Shown here: positions 11,406 to 22,634 of the stretch, piece after piece
How positions within the stretch are numbered: position 1 is the stretch's first letter
Layout: every line of letters begins with the position of its first letter
Source: Terfezia claveryi
Taxonomy: Eukaryota > Ascomycota > Pezizomycetes > Pezizales > Pezizaceae
DNA: 34,185 nucleotides
NCBI GenBank assembly: GCA_015179025.1
Contig: WHUX01000383.1
Span: 1 to 34,185 of the forward strand
Reading direction: 5' to 3'
Notes under the pieces: generated by a model
The model's input: only the letters and a program-made list of their open reading frames with translations
Database searches by the model: none
Told to the model about the DNA's origin: nothing
Translations under genes and position numbers: made by a program

Positions 11406-12699
11406 TAGGACTATACATACTACTGTTATTTGCATGTAGCACCATATCGACTTGAATGTATACAAGTAGCCACCAATTTAACCAGGAACGTAGTGACAAT
11501 CTTTCACCCTGGAATTTATATCGCGTGGGTATGTGCGAGGGGTGAAACTAGTAACTCACTTTGTGAGCAAGCCCTATATAGTACACACAACACTACTTCT
11601 GATGTGCATGAGCGCATAGCCAGGTCGGAGGTCCTATAGCATTTTTACATGTCCTCTAGATAGATCTCAACTTCAACAAAAGTTTTTCTATCCTCTCACT
11701 GTAGCCTCGGGCCCTAGCCAGACTAACAGGGGTATCGGAGGGGTGTCCTCAGAAGGGCTATTCCCAATTTTGGCAACCTGATAGCTATTGCAAGTCCCAG
11801 CATTTACATCTACATGTCCCTCAATTTATTAAATACTGGAACTCTCCTGACTTGTACAAATGCCATAGCATCCTGCCTTACATTCCCTAAATAAGTGCCT
11901 CAGACTCCACACAACACCTTCAATGTAATTCATTCCCCTCCCATCACTGAGGTAACATAATACATATACTTTCCATGTAGCACTAAAAACACCTATCTCA
12001 AAATAACCAGCCTATACCAAAAGCACCCCATAACCTTATTTATTCCAGCACATCGATATCTGAAAAGCCTCTGAACACGGCTACCTAACATTATCGATAT
12101 TCAGTCATTGCCCTCAGTCTCCCTATATCCTCTAATTGCAAACCTTGTATACCTTTCACTTTCCACAAATCCATTATGCCACGCTTGACCTGTAACCATG
12201 CATTTGCAGCCATATCCCGGGTCACCCCTTATCCATCTATATATCCAGAGATTGCTCGCAAAAATAATAAAAAGGGAAACATAAAGATCTACCCATAGTT
12301 ATTGAAATAAGAAAAACAATAGACAGGCGATGATAGATAGATTGTTGTGGATGGGTAGGTATAAATCGGCCTCAGAAAGAGAGATGGTGAATATGCATTT
12401 GAAATTTCTCTCTGAAAAGGGTTAGAAGATCAAGGAAACTCCCACCCTTGACAAAAAGGTTGGTGATCACATTAACCTAGTAAATTGGTGATGCGTGAAC
12501 GGCGTAATGGTATATAGAAGAGAGAACTGATATGAGGAAAGGAAAGGGTCCAATTCAACGTCAGTTCCCTTTTATGGCCCATAACTACCGGAGAGGCTGC
12601 AACACAGACATCTGCTCAAAGCTCGGAGAACAAAACCCTGTGCCAAAAGTGTAGTGGCGCCACAGAATATTCAAAGATCCTCTCATTCGACCCCTAGAG
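11406..12699. other. Non-coding 3' flank of zinc-finger gene 3
   Basis: No supported gene. AT-rich, with many short C-rich runs on the plus strand between 11700 and 12260 and an A-rich stretch near 12260-12320. The 3' UTR of the minus-strand gene ending at 12700 should extend into the right part. Confidence 0.45.
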
Positions 12700-14097
12700 C
12701 TATTCCGAGGACGGAAGGAAAAGTTCTGATTGTAAATCGAAGTCACGCAAAACTTGTTGAAATATCGCTTGCCATTCAAGCTCAGCAGCTACCACGCCAT
12801 TTCTATTGTCCTCAGTCATATAAAAGCCCATTGTCCCATCCGCATCGCCAAGCTCACGGGTGTCATTTGCCATAGCAGTTGAACTTTGACTGATGGTGCT
12901 ATCGGGAGGATTAAGCGGTGGACAATGATAATCAGCCGAAGAAGAGGATTGATCATAACGCTGGAGCCCTAGATCACGCTTTGAATTCCGTAGGCTCAAT
13001 CTCCGGGATGTTTTTGGCGTATCGGTATTCAGGGAGCTGGGAAGAGGGCTTTCACTTTCTGTACCATCATCCAAGGGAGGCACTCCAACGTCGTTTGGGC
13101 TCCCAGTCTCGCTGCTGGAGCTAGGAGCAAGCAATGTGAATTGGAGACCACTCCCGGTTTCACACCTAGAGTTAGGACGTGTTGAAAGTGTCCCAACTAT
13201 AGTGCTCTGGGGGTTATGAAAGTCCTCGGGTTGACGATTAATTGGCTCGCTTTTAGACAATTCGTGATATGTCTGCGTAAATTTCGGATCATAAAGGACC
13301 CGCAAGACGTCTGGATCGAAATGAGTAGCGTGTGGCACGCCGTCCAATTCGGGCATTGTCGGCTGCGGTGGTGTGTAAGGTGGTTCATATCGTGAGCCGG
13401 ATAAAAATGGATCAAACGGCATAGGTTCGTGAAGGATCGTAGCCTCATTACCAGACTCTGACTCCAGATCTTCCTCAATTCTGTTCTGGAGATGTTGTTC
13501 ATATGATCCTGGGGTTGTAATGACGAATTGTCTCTCTGACGGTGTTTTACGTATTCGGTGACTTGATAGTGCGGCATCCACTTGAGATGTGCTCGGGCAC
13601 GTATTTTCCGTATGTGACTTCAGATCCTTAGGACGTTTAAAACGCCCCCCACAATCATTACACACAAACGGTTGTTCGGTGGAGTGTTTAGGCATATGGT
13701 CTTGAAGTGTCCACGCATCTTTGCATTTTTTTCCGCACACTTTACACCCATATATTTTCTTTGCTTTCGAAGTTTTTCTGGCGGAAGCTCTGGTGTTGGA
13801 AGCTCTGCTGTTGGTGGAAGCTCTGCTGGTGGAAGCCCTGCTGGTAGAAGCCCTGCTAATATAAGCTCTTGACCTTCTGATGACCTGGCTTTGGGGATTT
13901 GCCTGGCTTGGAGGGTGTGGTAACGGATGTCCTAGTGGTTCGTCCGCATTCGTAGTTATTGCGGGTTGGCGGGGAAAACCAGGGAGAGTGTCGACCCATT
14001 CACTAAGAATAATCTTGCATGATCCAGTTTCCAGAGGCTTATCCATTCCGTTGTTGGCCTCACCGCTGCACCGAGATGATATTAGGAAACCGAGCAT
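12700..14097 (-). CDS. C2H2/C2HC zinc-finger protein 3, with RAST-type repeats (single exon)
   Basis: Intronless frame of about 465 residues from the ATG at 14097; a second ATG (MDKPLE) at 14046 is also possible. Residues about 82-106 are a run of RASTS/RASTN/RASNT repeats. This basic Ser/Arg/Thr-rich stretch leads into finger 1 (C118, C121, H134, H138; CKVCGKKCKDAWTLQDH). The linker STEQPF follows, then finger 2 (C146, C149, H162, C167), which again ends in Cys. The downstream part is acidic and Ser/Pro-rich and ends with a hydrophobic-acidic stretch (WQAIFQQVLRDFDL), a plausible activation or interaction helix. The HSxEQPF linker and the C2H2 + C2HC pair resemble the gene at 6053-8012, but there is no N-terminal Cys cluster and no intron. 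Probable transcription factor, nuclear; target unknown. A GTGAGT...GCAG intron overlapping the start (about 14128-14069) is possible but would need an ATG that I cannot find. Confidence 0.8.
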   Translation of the reverse strand: MLGFLISSRCSGEANNGMDKPLETGSCKIILSEWVDTLPGFPRQPAITTNADEPLGHPLPHPPSQANPQSQVIRRSRAYISRASTSRASTSRASTNSRASNTRASARKTSKAKKIYGCKVCGKKCKDAWTLQDHMPKHSTEQPFVCNDCGGRFKRPKDLKSHTENTCPSTSQVDAALSSHRIRKTPSERQFVITTPGSYEQHLQNRIEEDLESESGNEATILHEPMPFDPFLSGSRYEPPYTPPQPTMPELDGVPHATHFDPDVLRVLYDPKFTQTYHELSKSEPINRQPEDFHNPQSTIVGTLSTRPNSRCETGSGLQFTLLAPSSSSETGSPNDVGVPPLDDGTESESPLPSSLNTDTPKTSRRLSLRNSKRDLGLQRYDQSSSSADYHCPPLNPPDSTISQSSTAMANDTRELGDADGTMGFYMTEDNRNGVVAAELEWQAIFQQVLRDFDLQSELFLPSSE

Positions 14098-16593
14098 ATT
14101 AGAAAATGCGCGCAACTAACTCACATAGTAAAATCCCCTGATCGATGTATGCTGTGCGCTATGGTCCTAGCCGTGGTAAAGTCGGATTCGGGGTTGGGGG
14201 GGGACTCGCTTCGAAATGATACGCCTTCGTCGAAATGATCCACCTCTGTCGAAATGATCCCCCCTCGTCAAGATTGCTCACTTGATGTACGAGGAACAAG
14301 CTGTTTAATGCTTCTGTCGTAAAAAAGAACCTTGCTTTTGATTTTGAGGCCAGCAAAATATAGGGGAAACACGAGCTGCGTTGTCAATGGAGAGTGGGGG
14401 GGGAAGTAAACTTGCTGTAATGAATTCCCCTGATTTCCTAGGCCTACTGCCTATTCGGGGCGCACCGAGCCCGCGGGATTTCAATATTACCATATTGAGC
14501 TAGAACTTAAGAATCCAACTGGGTATAGGAAGACAGGGATCATTGGGCTGAGGTGCACCCACCGGTTGACTGCAAAGAGCCTTATGTTTTATCGTGGTCT
14601 AGATGGATAAGCCAGCCGACATAATGCTCGTCGTAGCAAAAAGCTCCATCAAAATTATGCCAGGTCAGTTCCTCAAGGGGCTTTCCTCGAGGCTGGCAGT
14701 GCAATATAATCGCAATCCATTGCTTTTGCTGGTGGTGGACAACCAAGTGGAAACGGTTAACGTTCCGTCATCCTCGACCTTATTGAATTCTGCAAAATAT
14801 GTGTTTATAGCGGTTCCTGTGAGATAGTAGGCCATCGCAATTGGACAAGATAGAGTGGTCGATTGCATGTGGCCGAGCCTCAATGGAAGCCCATATGCAT
14901 ATGCTGCATAGCAAGGAGTCCTTGTCGACTGGAAGAACAATACTCCGTGAAATCGGCATTTGCAGCTTGGCAACGTCTTGAAATATTCGCATTCCGGTCT
15001 GCCAGAGTCGGATAAGGCTAGGATCGGGACTAGATAAGGCTAGTCTCGATCATTCCCAGGCAACCAGACTAGGTCATAAGTGCTTAGCGGCACAGGTGGT
15101 CCAATTGCAATGCGTTGGCCACATAAAGAGGGATCGGTTTGTAGTTTTTCCGTGGGTAAACCATTATATGGCCTTGGGAATATGTGATTTTGTTTCGGCT
15201 CTGCCAAAAAACTCAGCACGTAGTGCAGCTAATGGGGTAAGATGAGAACCTAATCTAGTTATGGAGACTGTATGAAGTCCCCGCTGCCCAGCAGTTCTTG
15301 TCGAATATAACTTCTAGACCGTCAGCGTATATATCTTCTGAATGTTCGTGAAATTCATTCTTATAGCAGTTTTGTGGCCTCCACGGTTGCTGCCCAATCT
15401 CCGGTTTGGGGCCAGTTCTTTCTTCATGAACCCTGGTAGGAGGAATTAACATGAGTTGTAGTGAGGCGGTATTGGTTGGTCTGGAGCAACGGCCTGTGCC
15501 TTGGTAGCGGGTTCGTGACGCTCAACGACTATTGCTCCCGTATGAATTTCTGACCTAAGTATTCATGCGCACCTGCTCCTACCTCTGTTAAGCCCAAGTA
15601 CCACCACAACTCCTACCACCCACCACTCCCGGTGACACTGCAACCTCTCCAGTTTCAACACTCACAGGTACTGGTCTGGGATCCTGGAGGGTACTGGATT
15701 CCCACCAGTCCCCCACCTGTATCTCCAACCCGTAAGTCACACTTGCTCGATTGAGAAAGGGCTATGTTACCATTCTGATCCACTATTCCAATGGTACGTG
15801 TTATTGGAAACGCCGTCTTAAATTCTGGTAGCACTGCCGGCCAGTTCAATATCATAAATGGCCATCTTGACAACCCACCTCTCCACCGGGTGCTCCAGAA
15901 CATTATCTCTATGGAACTGTCGCCCAGCGAGCTGGTACTGAGATGACGCTGCTGCTGACTTGGCAAACTTCTCCCAGCATATACGGCACTTTCTCCTTTT
16001 CCGAAACACTAGAGTGGAGTTCGTCTGACATCAGCAAACCTAACAATGCCGCTTGCGAGAATCAAACTGTATATGCGAACTCGGGACCATAACCATACCA
16101 TAACCCAACTGGTTGTGCTGATCAAGCCATTCGCTACTCTAATGGAGGTAGTCTGGTTGGCACTAATGGAGGTTAAGTAGATCGAAGCTTGAACATCTAC
16201 ATCAACTGACGCTTGACAACGTAGCTACCGCGGACTTGTGAGTGTGATGACTTGGAAAACTATGGATTTGAAATTGTACTGTAGATAAGCAGCTGCCATA
16301 ACCGAGGAGAATAGAACGTCTAGGCACTAGGTTACCTGAGTACCTCATGACCTGATAGGCGTTGAAACCGATATGATCGGATTAGTCTTTTCAACGAACA
16401 CCGTCCCGCGACTATTCGCCTAGGACTCGTTAGTTGACGTAAGGCACATGCATTTGGTCCAGGGTACCTTCACTCATCTGTACTGCGTTCTTCGATATAA
16501 TGACAGCGAAGCCACCGAAATGTCAAATAGCTACTATACCCAAAGACCACCCGATCACAGCTGGCGCACCTACCAACCCTAAAATCGTATGTT
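14098..16593. other. Gene-poor stretch with unassigned minus-strand frames
   Basis: No supported gene. Minus-strand frames at 14665-14992, 15255-15452 and 15655-16009 contain plausible-looking peptides (for example CDLRVGDTGGGLVGI) but no family I recognise and no splice pattern joining them. They may be remnants of one degraded gene. A 19-bp tandem repeat is listed separately. Confidence 0.4.
14211..14267. repeat. 19-bp tandem repeat, three copies
   Basis: Three consecutive 19-base units start at 14211, 14230 and 14249, each beginning tcgaaatgat and ending in a C/T/G-rich part. A partial fourth unit (tcaagat) follows. The array lies just upstream of the minus-strand gene at 12700-14097, so a regulatory role is conceivable but unproven. 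Confidence 0.85.
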
Positions 16594-16676
16594 CGAGTCC
16601 ATAAAGTGGCTCCTTGTCTCAAAGGAAGTATCTTCAACAGATAGAAGGAGTGTATTTTTTTTTCCGGAGGACGCAG
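16594..16676 (+). repeat. 83-bp dispersed repeat, copy 1
   Basis: Matches 19147-19229 on the same strand with 5 differences in 83 positions and no gaps. It starts at a cgagtcc block, has a T-rich tract near its end and finishes ttccggaggacg. In this copy the left edge reads gttcgagtcc, which fits a tRNA B-box; the second copy lacks the leading gtt. Confidence 0.9.
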
Positions 16677-18455
16677 CAGCAGGGACAATCAAGGGTTGGC
16701 TGGAGGTGGGAAAGGCTCTTTAAACTACGTTCCCAAAAGGTTTGTAACACAGGAGCCGGCACGCCACACCGCGGCAGCCGAAGGCAGAGAGGGTCATGCT
16801 GACCAGTGATGATTTGTACGGAGTCTGCGGAGGCTGCTCTCGGTAGTCTCGTGCCCGCTCTCGGCCAGGCTGACCATACGCAAAATGCGAGATTAAATTG
16901 TCTTGGATAGTCAACCCTCGAGCATCGGACAATATGTACTAATATAATATGAACCAGTAGGTTAGGGTTTAATCTCGGTTTAGAGTTGTATGGTTGAGGC
17001 GTACCTTCACTTGCTATATATTATTCTATAGGAGCACATTTGAGCCAGACGCGACCGTGAAGCCAATAACCAATAACCCATACTACAATACTACCGATAT
17101 GAATCTCCGCCTCCTTCTCAAGTCTTGAGCAAGCTGTGGGGGATGAGCGCTTTTATAGCGAGAAATCAACGGATTCAGGTGGTGAATTCGAAAGAAAATT
17201 CCGAGGGTCGCGGATCCTAATGACACAAGCCATGTCATATTGCTCTAGAATAGTCGAGTCCGTACAAGGGGAGACAGGATGCCTTTAATTTCCTTCACAT
17301 TGCAACTGAAACCACCTATCAGGTGAGTCCACATCGGTTGGTCCATGTTCATGTCCTATTTTCTATTCCAAGCCAGTTGCTATTCGTGAACGGCTTTGAG
17401 TCCTCGCCAACGGCCTTTTGCTGATTTTTATAAGAGATGGGGGTGTAGGTGAATTAGGCTCGAACTATGGACACCATGGTGTATTGCCAACTAGACAAAT
17501 ACCTCAAGCGGGGCATGGAACAAGGCTAGCAGGAAAGACCTTTGTTCAAAACTGATGCTGCCTGGAGCAGAGGCATCAATAGCCCCATACTGTTGAGCCC
17601 CTGCGACGCAAAAATGTATATTCATGTTGGTCTAAATGAGTGGGTGGCACCCACCCCACAGTGACAAATTTCGTCAAGTCATATTTATATGCACCTTCCC
17701 AGAGTCATAAAGACGCTTTCAACATCCCAACACTTGCTTTTAGTGGGACAAAGCGTGGAGGGTCTCTTTCCCAGAGAAAACCGAGCTGTCAATCTAACTA
17801 ATATCCCATGCATGGGTACGTGGCTCTCTTATGCTCCCGTCTAGTCCCACAATTGTGTTCCTGTTTTCAACAAGACTATATAAGTATGTTCCCGTTCTCT
17901 TGGTCACTCTCAGTGGCGAGATTGACTGTTTCCATGCCACACATGGAAGTTCAAAGGTAACTGAGCAGGCTGTTAAAAGGATGGAAATTTTTTTCGTTGA
18001 GCTTTCGATTCCCATAACCGTAATCTGTGCGCTACCGGTATTTTGTTCGTAACTAATTTTGGATGGTAGTGCCGTAACCATCCCTTATTGGAAAGGTCCA
18101 AGCGAGCACTGGCCAACAATCGTTCTCGCGAGAGTTTCAAATAGACAAGCGAGAAACCCACTGGCACTGGAACTCCCAATCTCTGAATCACCCAATAGAT
18201 AATGAAATTCTGTTCGGCCATACAAAGCTCCTTAAGTTTGTTGTAGGATTTCCATCGGAGTCTACAAAAATATCTTCAATCATGATGCAGTTGGATTTGA
18301 GCGAACCAACCTTCCAGAGATCAACTGGGTGAGATCTTGGTTATCAGATCTCTGCAGACTCAGAAAGTTACTCACACTACAAAGACCCTAGCACGACCTG
18401 CAGAAGAAATTTCAACAAAAGAAAGCCCTAATCCTCAATCACCGGGAACTATAGA
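16677..18455. other. Non-coding stretch
   Basis: No supported gene. A minus-strand frame at 17973-18221 begins with an ATG and has hydrophobic character, but it carries no known motif and overlaps another frame of similar length at 17794-18081. I see no splice signals that would choose between them. Confidence 0.4.
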
Positions 18456-18783
18456 ATGTCATCCCTTCCTGATATTCATGGATATTGGACAATTTCCTTG
18501 CAGGTGAGTGCTTATATGTTACTTCCTTCAATTCTCGTACTGCAGCTTTCAGAACGACAAGTACACTTGGAAGAACCAAAGGGTCAGTGTTTATGGTCTT
18601 GTGCTCACAGAAGCAAACGTCACATTGCTTTTTCACTGGGATATGGGCCTAGATCTGATACCTATACTAAGCACTGTTAGCGACTTCTGGAGCGAGACTG
18701 AGCATGAGAGAGAATCCCAAGCTTGCCCGTACCAGTCTCCCTCGGAGCTCATGACTTACTCCCCACAACATTTCAACTCCTGA
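18456..18783 (+). CDS. Possible small two-exon gene, unknown product
   Basis: Unrecognised and doubtful. Exon 1 (18456-18503) reads MSSLPDIHGYWTISLQ. A GTGAGT donor at 18504 and a TTTCAG acceptor ending at 18552 define a 49-nt intron. Exon 2 (18553-18783) continues NDKYTWKNQRVSVYGLVL and ends at TGA, for about 92 residues in all. The joined peptide alternates hydrophobic and polar residues (VSVYGLVLTEANVTLLFHW) as in a beta-rich fold. There is no signal peptide. An alternative acceptor (CTGCAG at 18545) gives a shorter, different frame. No clear branch point is seen. Confidence 0.3.
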
Positions 18784-19146
18784 GAATCTATAGCTATAAA
18801 CAGTGCCCATCGATATAGATGTCAAGACAGAACGCTGATCAGAGAGAAAGCTAAAACTAGAGAAGCCACAGTATCTCTATCATAGTTTGCGGGTTTTTCA
18901 GTCTTCGATGACACAAGATAATACCGGTATGTACACAACGCACTGTATGGTGTTTGCTAGTATGCGAGTCTCCTACAGCTACCAATGAAGTTACCAGATG
19001 GAAGCAGGATATGCTCACCAGGTTAGAACACGGCCATTACCAGCAGCTGGGGTCAAACATGATTAGAGAATTTTCCGAACCTGTGATATAGAAGCCATGA
19101 TGGGCAAATACAGCTACTAGACGTTAAAATGTCCTACACGATTAAT
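18784..19146. other. Non-coding stretch
   Basis: No gene or distinctive repeat seen between the small candidate gene and the second 83-bp repeat copy. Confidence 0.4.
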
Positions 19147-19229
19147 CGAGTCCATAAACTGGCTCCTTGTCTCGAAGGAAGTATCTTCAACAGATAGAGG
19201 GAGTGTATATTTTTTTCCGGAGGACGTAG
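19147..19229 (+). repeat. 83-bp dispersed repeat, copy 2
   Basis: Direct repeat of 16594-16676 (78 of 83 bases identical). The conserved core includes tggctccttgtct, gaagtatcttcaacagatag and ttccggaggacg. The two copies are about 2.5 kb apart and flank the candidate small gene. Confidence 0.9.
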
Positions 19230-19790
19230 TAGATAGAGTCTAACTACATTTAGGTATGCAGCCTTGTAAATATCTCTCTACGAGAGGCGGTTAGTATATA
19301 TCCTATGGGAACTACGTTGTCCGCCAAAGATGCGTTCAAACCCGTGTAGCGACATAACGATGGTATTCCAAAAGCGATGTAAATTGTCATGATGTACGAC
19401 TACCCAAATTGGTAACCAAAAGGCACAGCTTTGGTTAGCTTAATTCCATGCTGGGTTAGTATCCCCTATGTCTGCATATAGACTGCACAATATTCCTGTC
19501 GCAATTTCTAAATAGTACAAACCCACATACTGTACCTCTAAGGGAGTAATTTGAAACCATACTACCCGATCCAGCGGTGCAAAATGGGAGAAATTGAAAA
19601 AAGGAGTTAAAAGACAGAGCCCATGGCCAGAAAATTTGAAAATGTAATCAAATGTATCAAGATAGATACGGTAAAGGGAAATGCAAATCACAACGGAGTA
19701 CCAGGACCAATAAACTGGAGCAGACTCACTCCTACATCGCAAAGCAAAAGCTTTCAGAAATTATACTAACCTCCTTGAGACTATTGCACT

Positions 19791-21188
19791 TCATTGCGCA
19801 AAAGGATTCCTACCTAACCCCTTATCTGCCCGAACCTTATCCGCAACCTTCCCAACTAGCCTCCAATACCATTTCTCCCCTATGAATCCATTGAGAGCAG
19901 CAAGAATAGCCCAGCTTCCTAGGACTAGCGACAGAATCCCGTTCCCCTCGAGTACACCCTGCCAATCTCCGCGACTAGTTGAGAAATCCCCGTCCTTTCC
20001 CACTGGACTTGAACTCCGACCAAACAGTATATTCCATCGTTTAACCGTCTGCTCTACACTTAAGACAACTAGAGCAAAGCCAGAAAGCCTTAAAGTCATT
20101 ACGAAGTATGAAATATTGATAGGGTTACCGAAACCATACTGAATCTCAAGGTGCCTGCGTGCATGGCTGAGGATAACGAATTGCAAATTGGCTTTATAGC
20201 GAAACCAGCCTCCTACACCGGTTTCCGCATGCTCCATACCTAAATCGGTGTGGGGCTCGAGGATGATAGGTGGTCGTGGAGGGAGTTCACCTTCACGGAA
20301 GAGAGAGTGCAAGCTGGCAATAGCTGGTAAGCTGTCAGCAATTTCCACATTATCGTATGTGCTAAAGGTATCCAGAGGTCGAGAAAAGTAGAAGTACTGT
20401 CTAATCTTGTGCACCCATTGGATTGTGATAAAGACCCAAACGAGGATAGCCATTATAGCCCAGGCGATCATGAAGTTTGCCCAATTGTTATTGTCTAGAA
20501 GAACGTCTTTTGATGCAAAGACTGCTCTCCTTCCACAGAGGTTTTCCCCATTGTATGCGAGCTCAGTTGCTGAACCGTCATAAACTCGCTCCATGTCAGA
20601 GTTTCGGTTCCTATTGATCTGGTACTGGCGCATATCCATGCCCACGAAACGGTTCTTGGGAACCGAGATTATAATTTGAGTGATAGCAAGGAAAGATACC
20701 ACCGCAGTCTGAACTAAGAAGGTGAGGATCATTGTCCCAGGATTAAGGCTCGTTGCGTGAGTTAGTATGCGTAAAGGACTTGTGCACAGCATGGCAAGCC
20801 AGCTAGGAAGAGCAACGAGGAATAACTCTAGGGCCATTGGGTGCCTGCCGAGCTCTGAGTGGTGAGCCAGTTTCAAGTTGTAAAGAAGTTGAATGCAGAG
20901 TGTTAAGATCAGTGCACAAAGTGGCAAGGTAATGTTTGCTTGTGACGATGGAGAGAATGAGCGTGATAAAAGAAGTGCCCCGGCAAACATAAATAGACCA
21001 GAGCGGACAAATGGGCTCGCCAGGCCATCGACACCAGGGGTATTACACCATCGGTCATTTGAGAGACTGGATTGGAGGAGTGGCGCGACTTGGAAGATTG
21101 GTGGGGCCTTGGGAGCAGCAGCTGCTAATGTTACTAGGGCAAGGAAGGCTACTAAGTGAGATATACGGCCTATAGGTAACGTCGCCAT
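19791..21188 (-). CDS. Multi-pass membrane protein of unknown function
   Basis: Intact single-exon frame of 465 residues starting at ATG 21188. Residues 1-25 (hydrophobic core VAFLALVTLAAAA before PKAPP) look like a signal peptide or first membrane anchor. Further hydrophobic segments lie at about 63-78, 88-105, 119-136, 151-176, 237-259, 361-381 and 417-437, so about 7-8 membrane passes. A loop of about 60 residues (177-236) carries Asn/Arg-rich sequence and a Cys (LCGRR). A hydrophilic loop (260-355) holds YFYFSRPLDTF and a Pro-rich stretch (ELPPRPP). The segment LSVEQTVKRWNI near 377 resembles a V-E-x-T-V/I-x-W motif that I associate with uncharacterised ascomycete membrane proteins. No transporter or receptor signature is evident. 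Likely plasma or endomembrane; role unknown. Confidence 0.8.
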   Translation of the reverse strand: MATLPIGRISHLVAFLALVTLAAAAPKAPPIFQVAPLLQSSLSNDRWCNTPGVDGLASPFVRSGLFMFAGALLLSRSFSPSSQANITLPLCALILTLCIQLLYNLKLAHHSELGRHPMALELFLVALPSWLAMLCTSPLRILTHATSLNPGTMILTFLVQTAVVSFLAITQIIISVPKNRFVGMDMRQYQINRNRNSDMERVYDGSATELAYNGENLCGRRAVFASKDVLLDNNNWANFMIAWAIMAILVWVFITIQWVHKIRQYFYFSRPLDTFSTYDNVEIADSLPAIASLHSLFREGELPPRPPIILEPHTDLGMEHAETGVGGWFRYKANLQFVILSHARRHLEIQYGFGNPINISYFVMTLRLSGFALVVLSVEQTVKRWNILFGRSSSPVGKDGDFSTSRGDWQGVLEGNGILSLVLGSWAILAALNGFIGEKWYWRLVGKVADKVRADKGLGRNPFAQ

Positions 21189-22472
21189 GATTCGTGATGG
21201 TGAAGAGGTGAGGAGGCCAAAAGAACTCAGACGTCAAAGCTGATAGTGGCCTTGGTGTCCCTTCTCTGGGGGTGCCCCAATGCCAGCTAGAGGACCAAGT
21301 TGAAACAATCTTCTTAGTGTTGTGACGGGTGTATTTTGATGGAAAAGTTTCTCATGCGGTTCCGGGAGCGAGAAATATACGTGCAAAGATAGTGGGGATC
21401 GCATGCACAGAGATGGCGTACGACGAGACTTACGGTTGTGCCAACAAGACTAACGAGACTGGGCACCTTGGTCTCCTTTCTAGTCATCGGGCCGCTTAAC
21501 TATGTAGGGTTAAGAAATTCCACAACTAAGGAGCTCAAGCTCATAACAAAATACATCGAGCGAAAGGAAAATTCCTCGCCGAAAAGTTACATCTGAAAAT
21601 CGTACTGCATGCCCCAGACGCCCGTGAGATATGTCTCAGGTATGTCCGCATATTTCCGACTTAAGCAAACGCTCGCTTCTATGTACTAGGAAAGTTTAGA
21701 GTTACCGTATGACCTTAAGCTTCTAGCAGTGATAGCCCTACACTAGATAAGCAATAAAAAAATTTCGAGAGGCTCTTGGAAAATTTTTCCTTCCGGATAC
21801 ATAGATATATTTATTTGGGCCGTTTGGTGGGATTTTATTGGTACTCTATGAAACGTTTACTGGGCTTAACGTGCTAGATAATGAATCGAAAAAGTACTAG
21901 AGAGAGCAACAGTCCTTATCTGGAGAACACTGTCTAGGGTGCTGCCAGAATCAATCTCCCTGAGAGAGCCGCCACTAGATTATGTATATTAGTACCAGCT
22001 CCATCCGTAGCAAGGTGACCATGGCACAGAAAACACTAGAATGGCAGGAGTACCTGGGTGCGGTTTCGGGAATTTTGTGTAGGTAAACCATACTAGTCTA
22101 GTTGGCACGCCATGGTAGGCAAACTAGGTTTGTCTTTATGTATGATAGGTTTGGTGCAGCTTCAATAAATTTTTGTATTGGTATACTGTGATCCGTCACG
22201 GGGTCTAGGTACTAGAACTCCTCGAAGTTTAGTTACAGAACTTGGCTGTGTATAGGGTAGTATCGATTCAAGATATTCCTACGAATACAAGTGGAGGTAA
22301 GGGTACCTATAGCCAACGGAAGAATTCCCAGCGCCGATAGGACCAGTAACTGTTGTGAGAAGTATCTAGAGTAGAGAAAGATACAACCAGAGAAGAACCC
22401 TATATTCTAGACCAAGATGCCCCCGCAAAACCCAAAAATAATAAGTAAAAGTAATATGCCGCAAAATATCGA
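21189..22472. other. Intergenic region upstream of the membrane-protein gene
   Basis: No supported gene. The promoter of the 19791-21188 gene should lie in the left part. Nothing repetitive or structured stands out. Confidence 0.4.
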
Positions 22473-22634
22473 CTAAGCGCTCAACTTCTCACCATCCTTC
22501 CTTTTCCTCGAAGGCTTGAGCGCGGATACCGAAGACGCCCTATTAAAAGCACCCAGTCCCGCACCGCAGCTATTCCCCTTGGCCTTGGCTAGGAGGTGGT
22601 TGAATAGTTTGGAGAGTTTAAATGGATTATTGTA
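22473..22634 (-). pseudogene. Possible 3' coding fragment
   Basis: A minus-strand frame reads YNNPFKLSKLFNHLLAKAKG and, further on, ALKPSRKRKDGEKLSA before a TAG. The basic Lys/Arg-rich end resembles a nuclear-localisation stretch. Upstream lie a T-run and an in-frame stop, so this could be a last exon whose acceptor is unclear (a CCTAG at about 22594-22598 is possible) or a truncated gene. Family not recognised. Confidence 0.22.

Noticed and set aside
14665..16009. Set of minus-strand frames that might be exons of one gene
   Set aside because: No family recognised, no consistent donor and acceptor sites joining them; kept only as a note in the intergenic entry.
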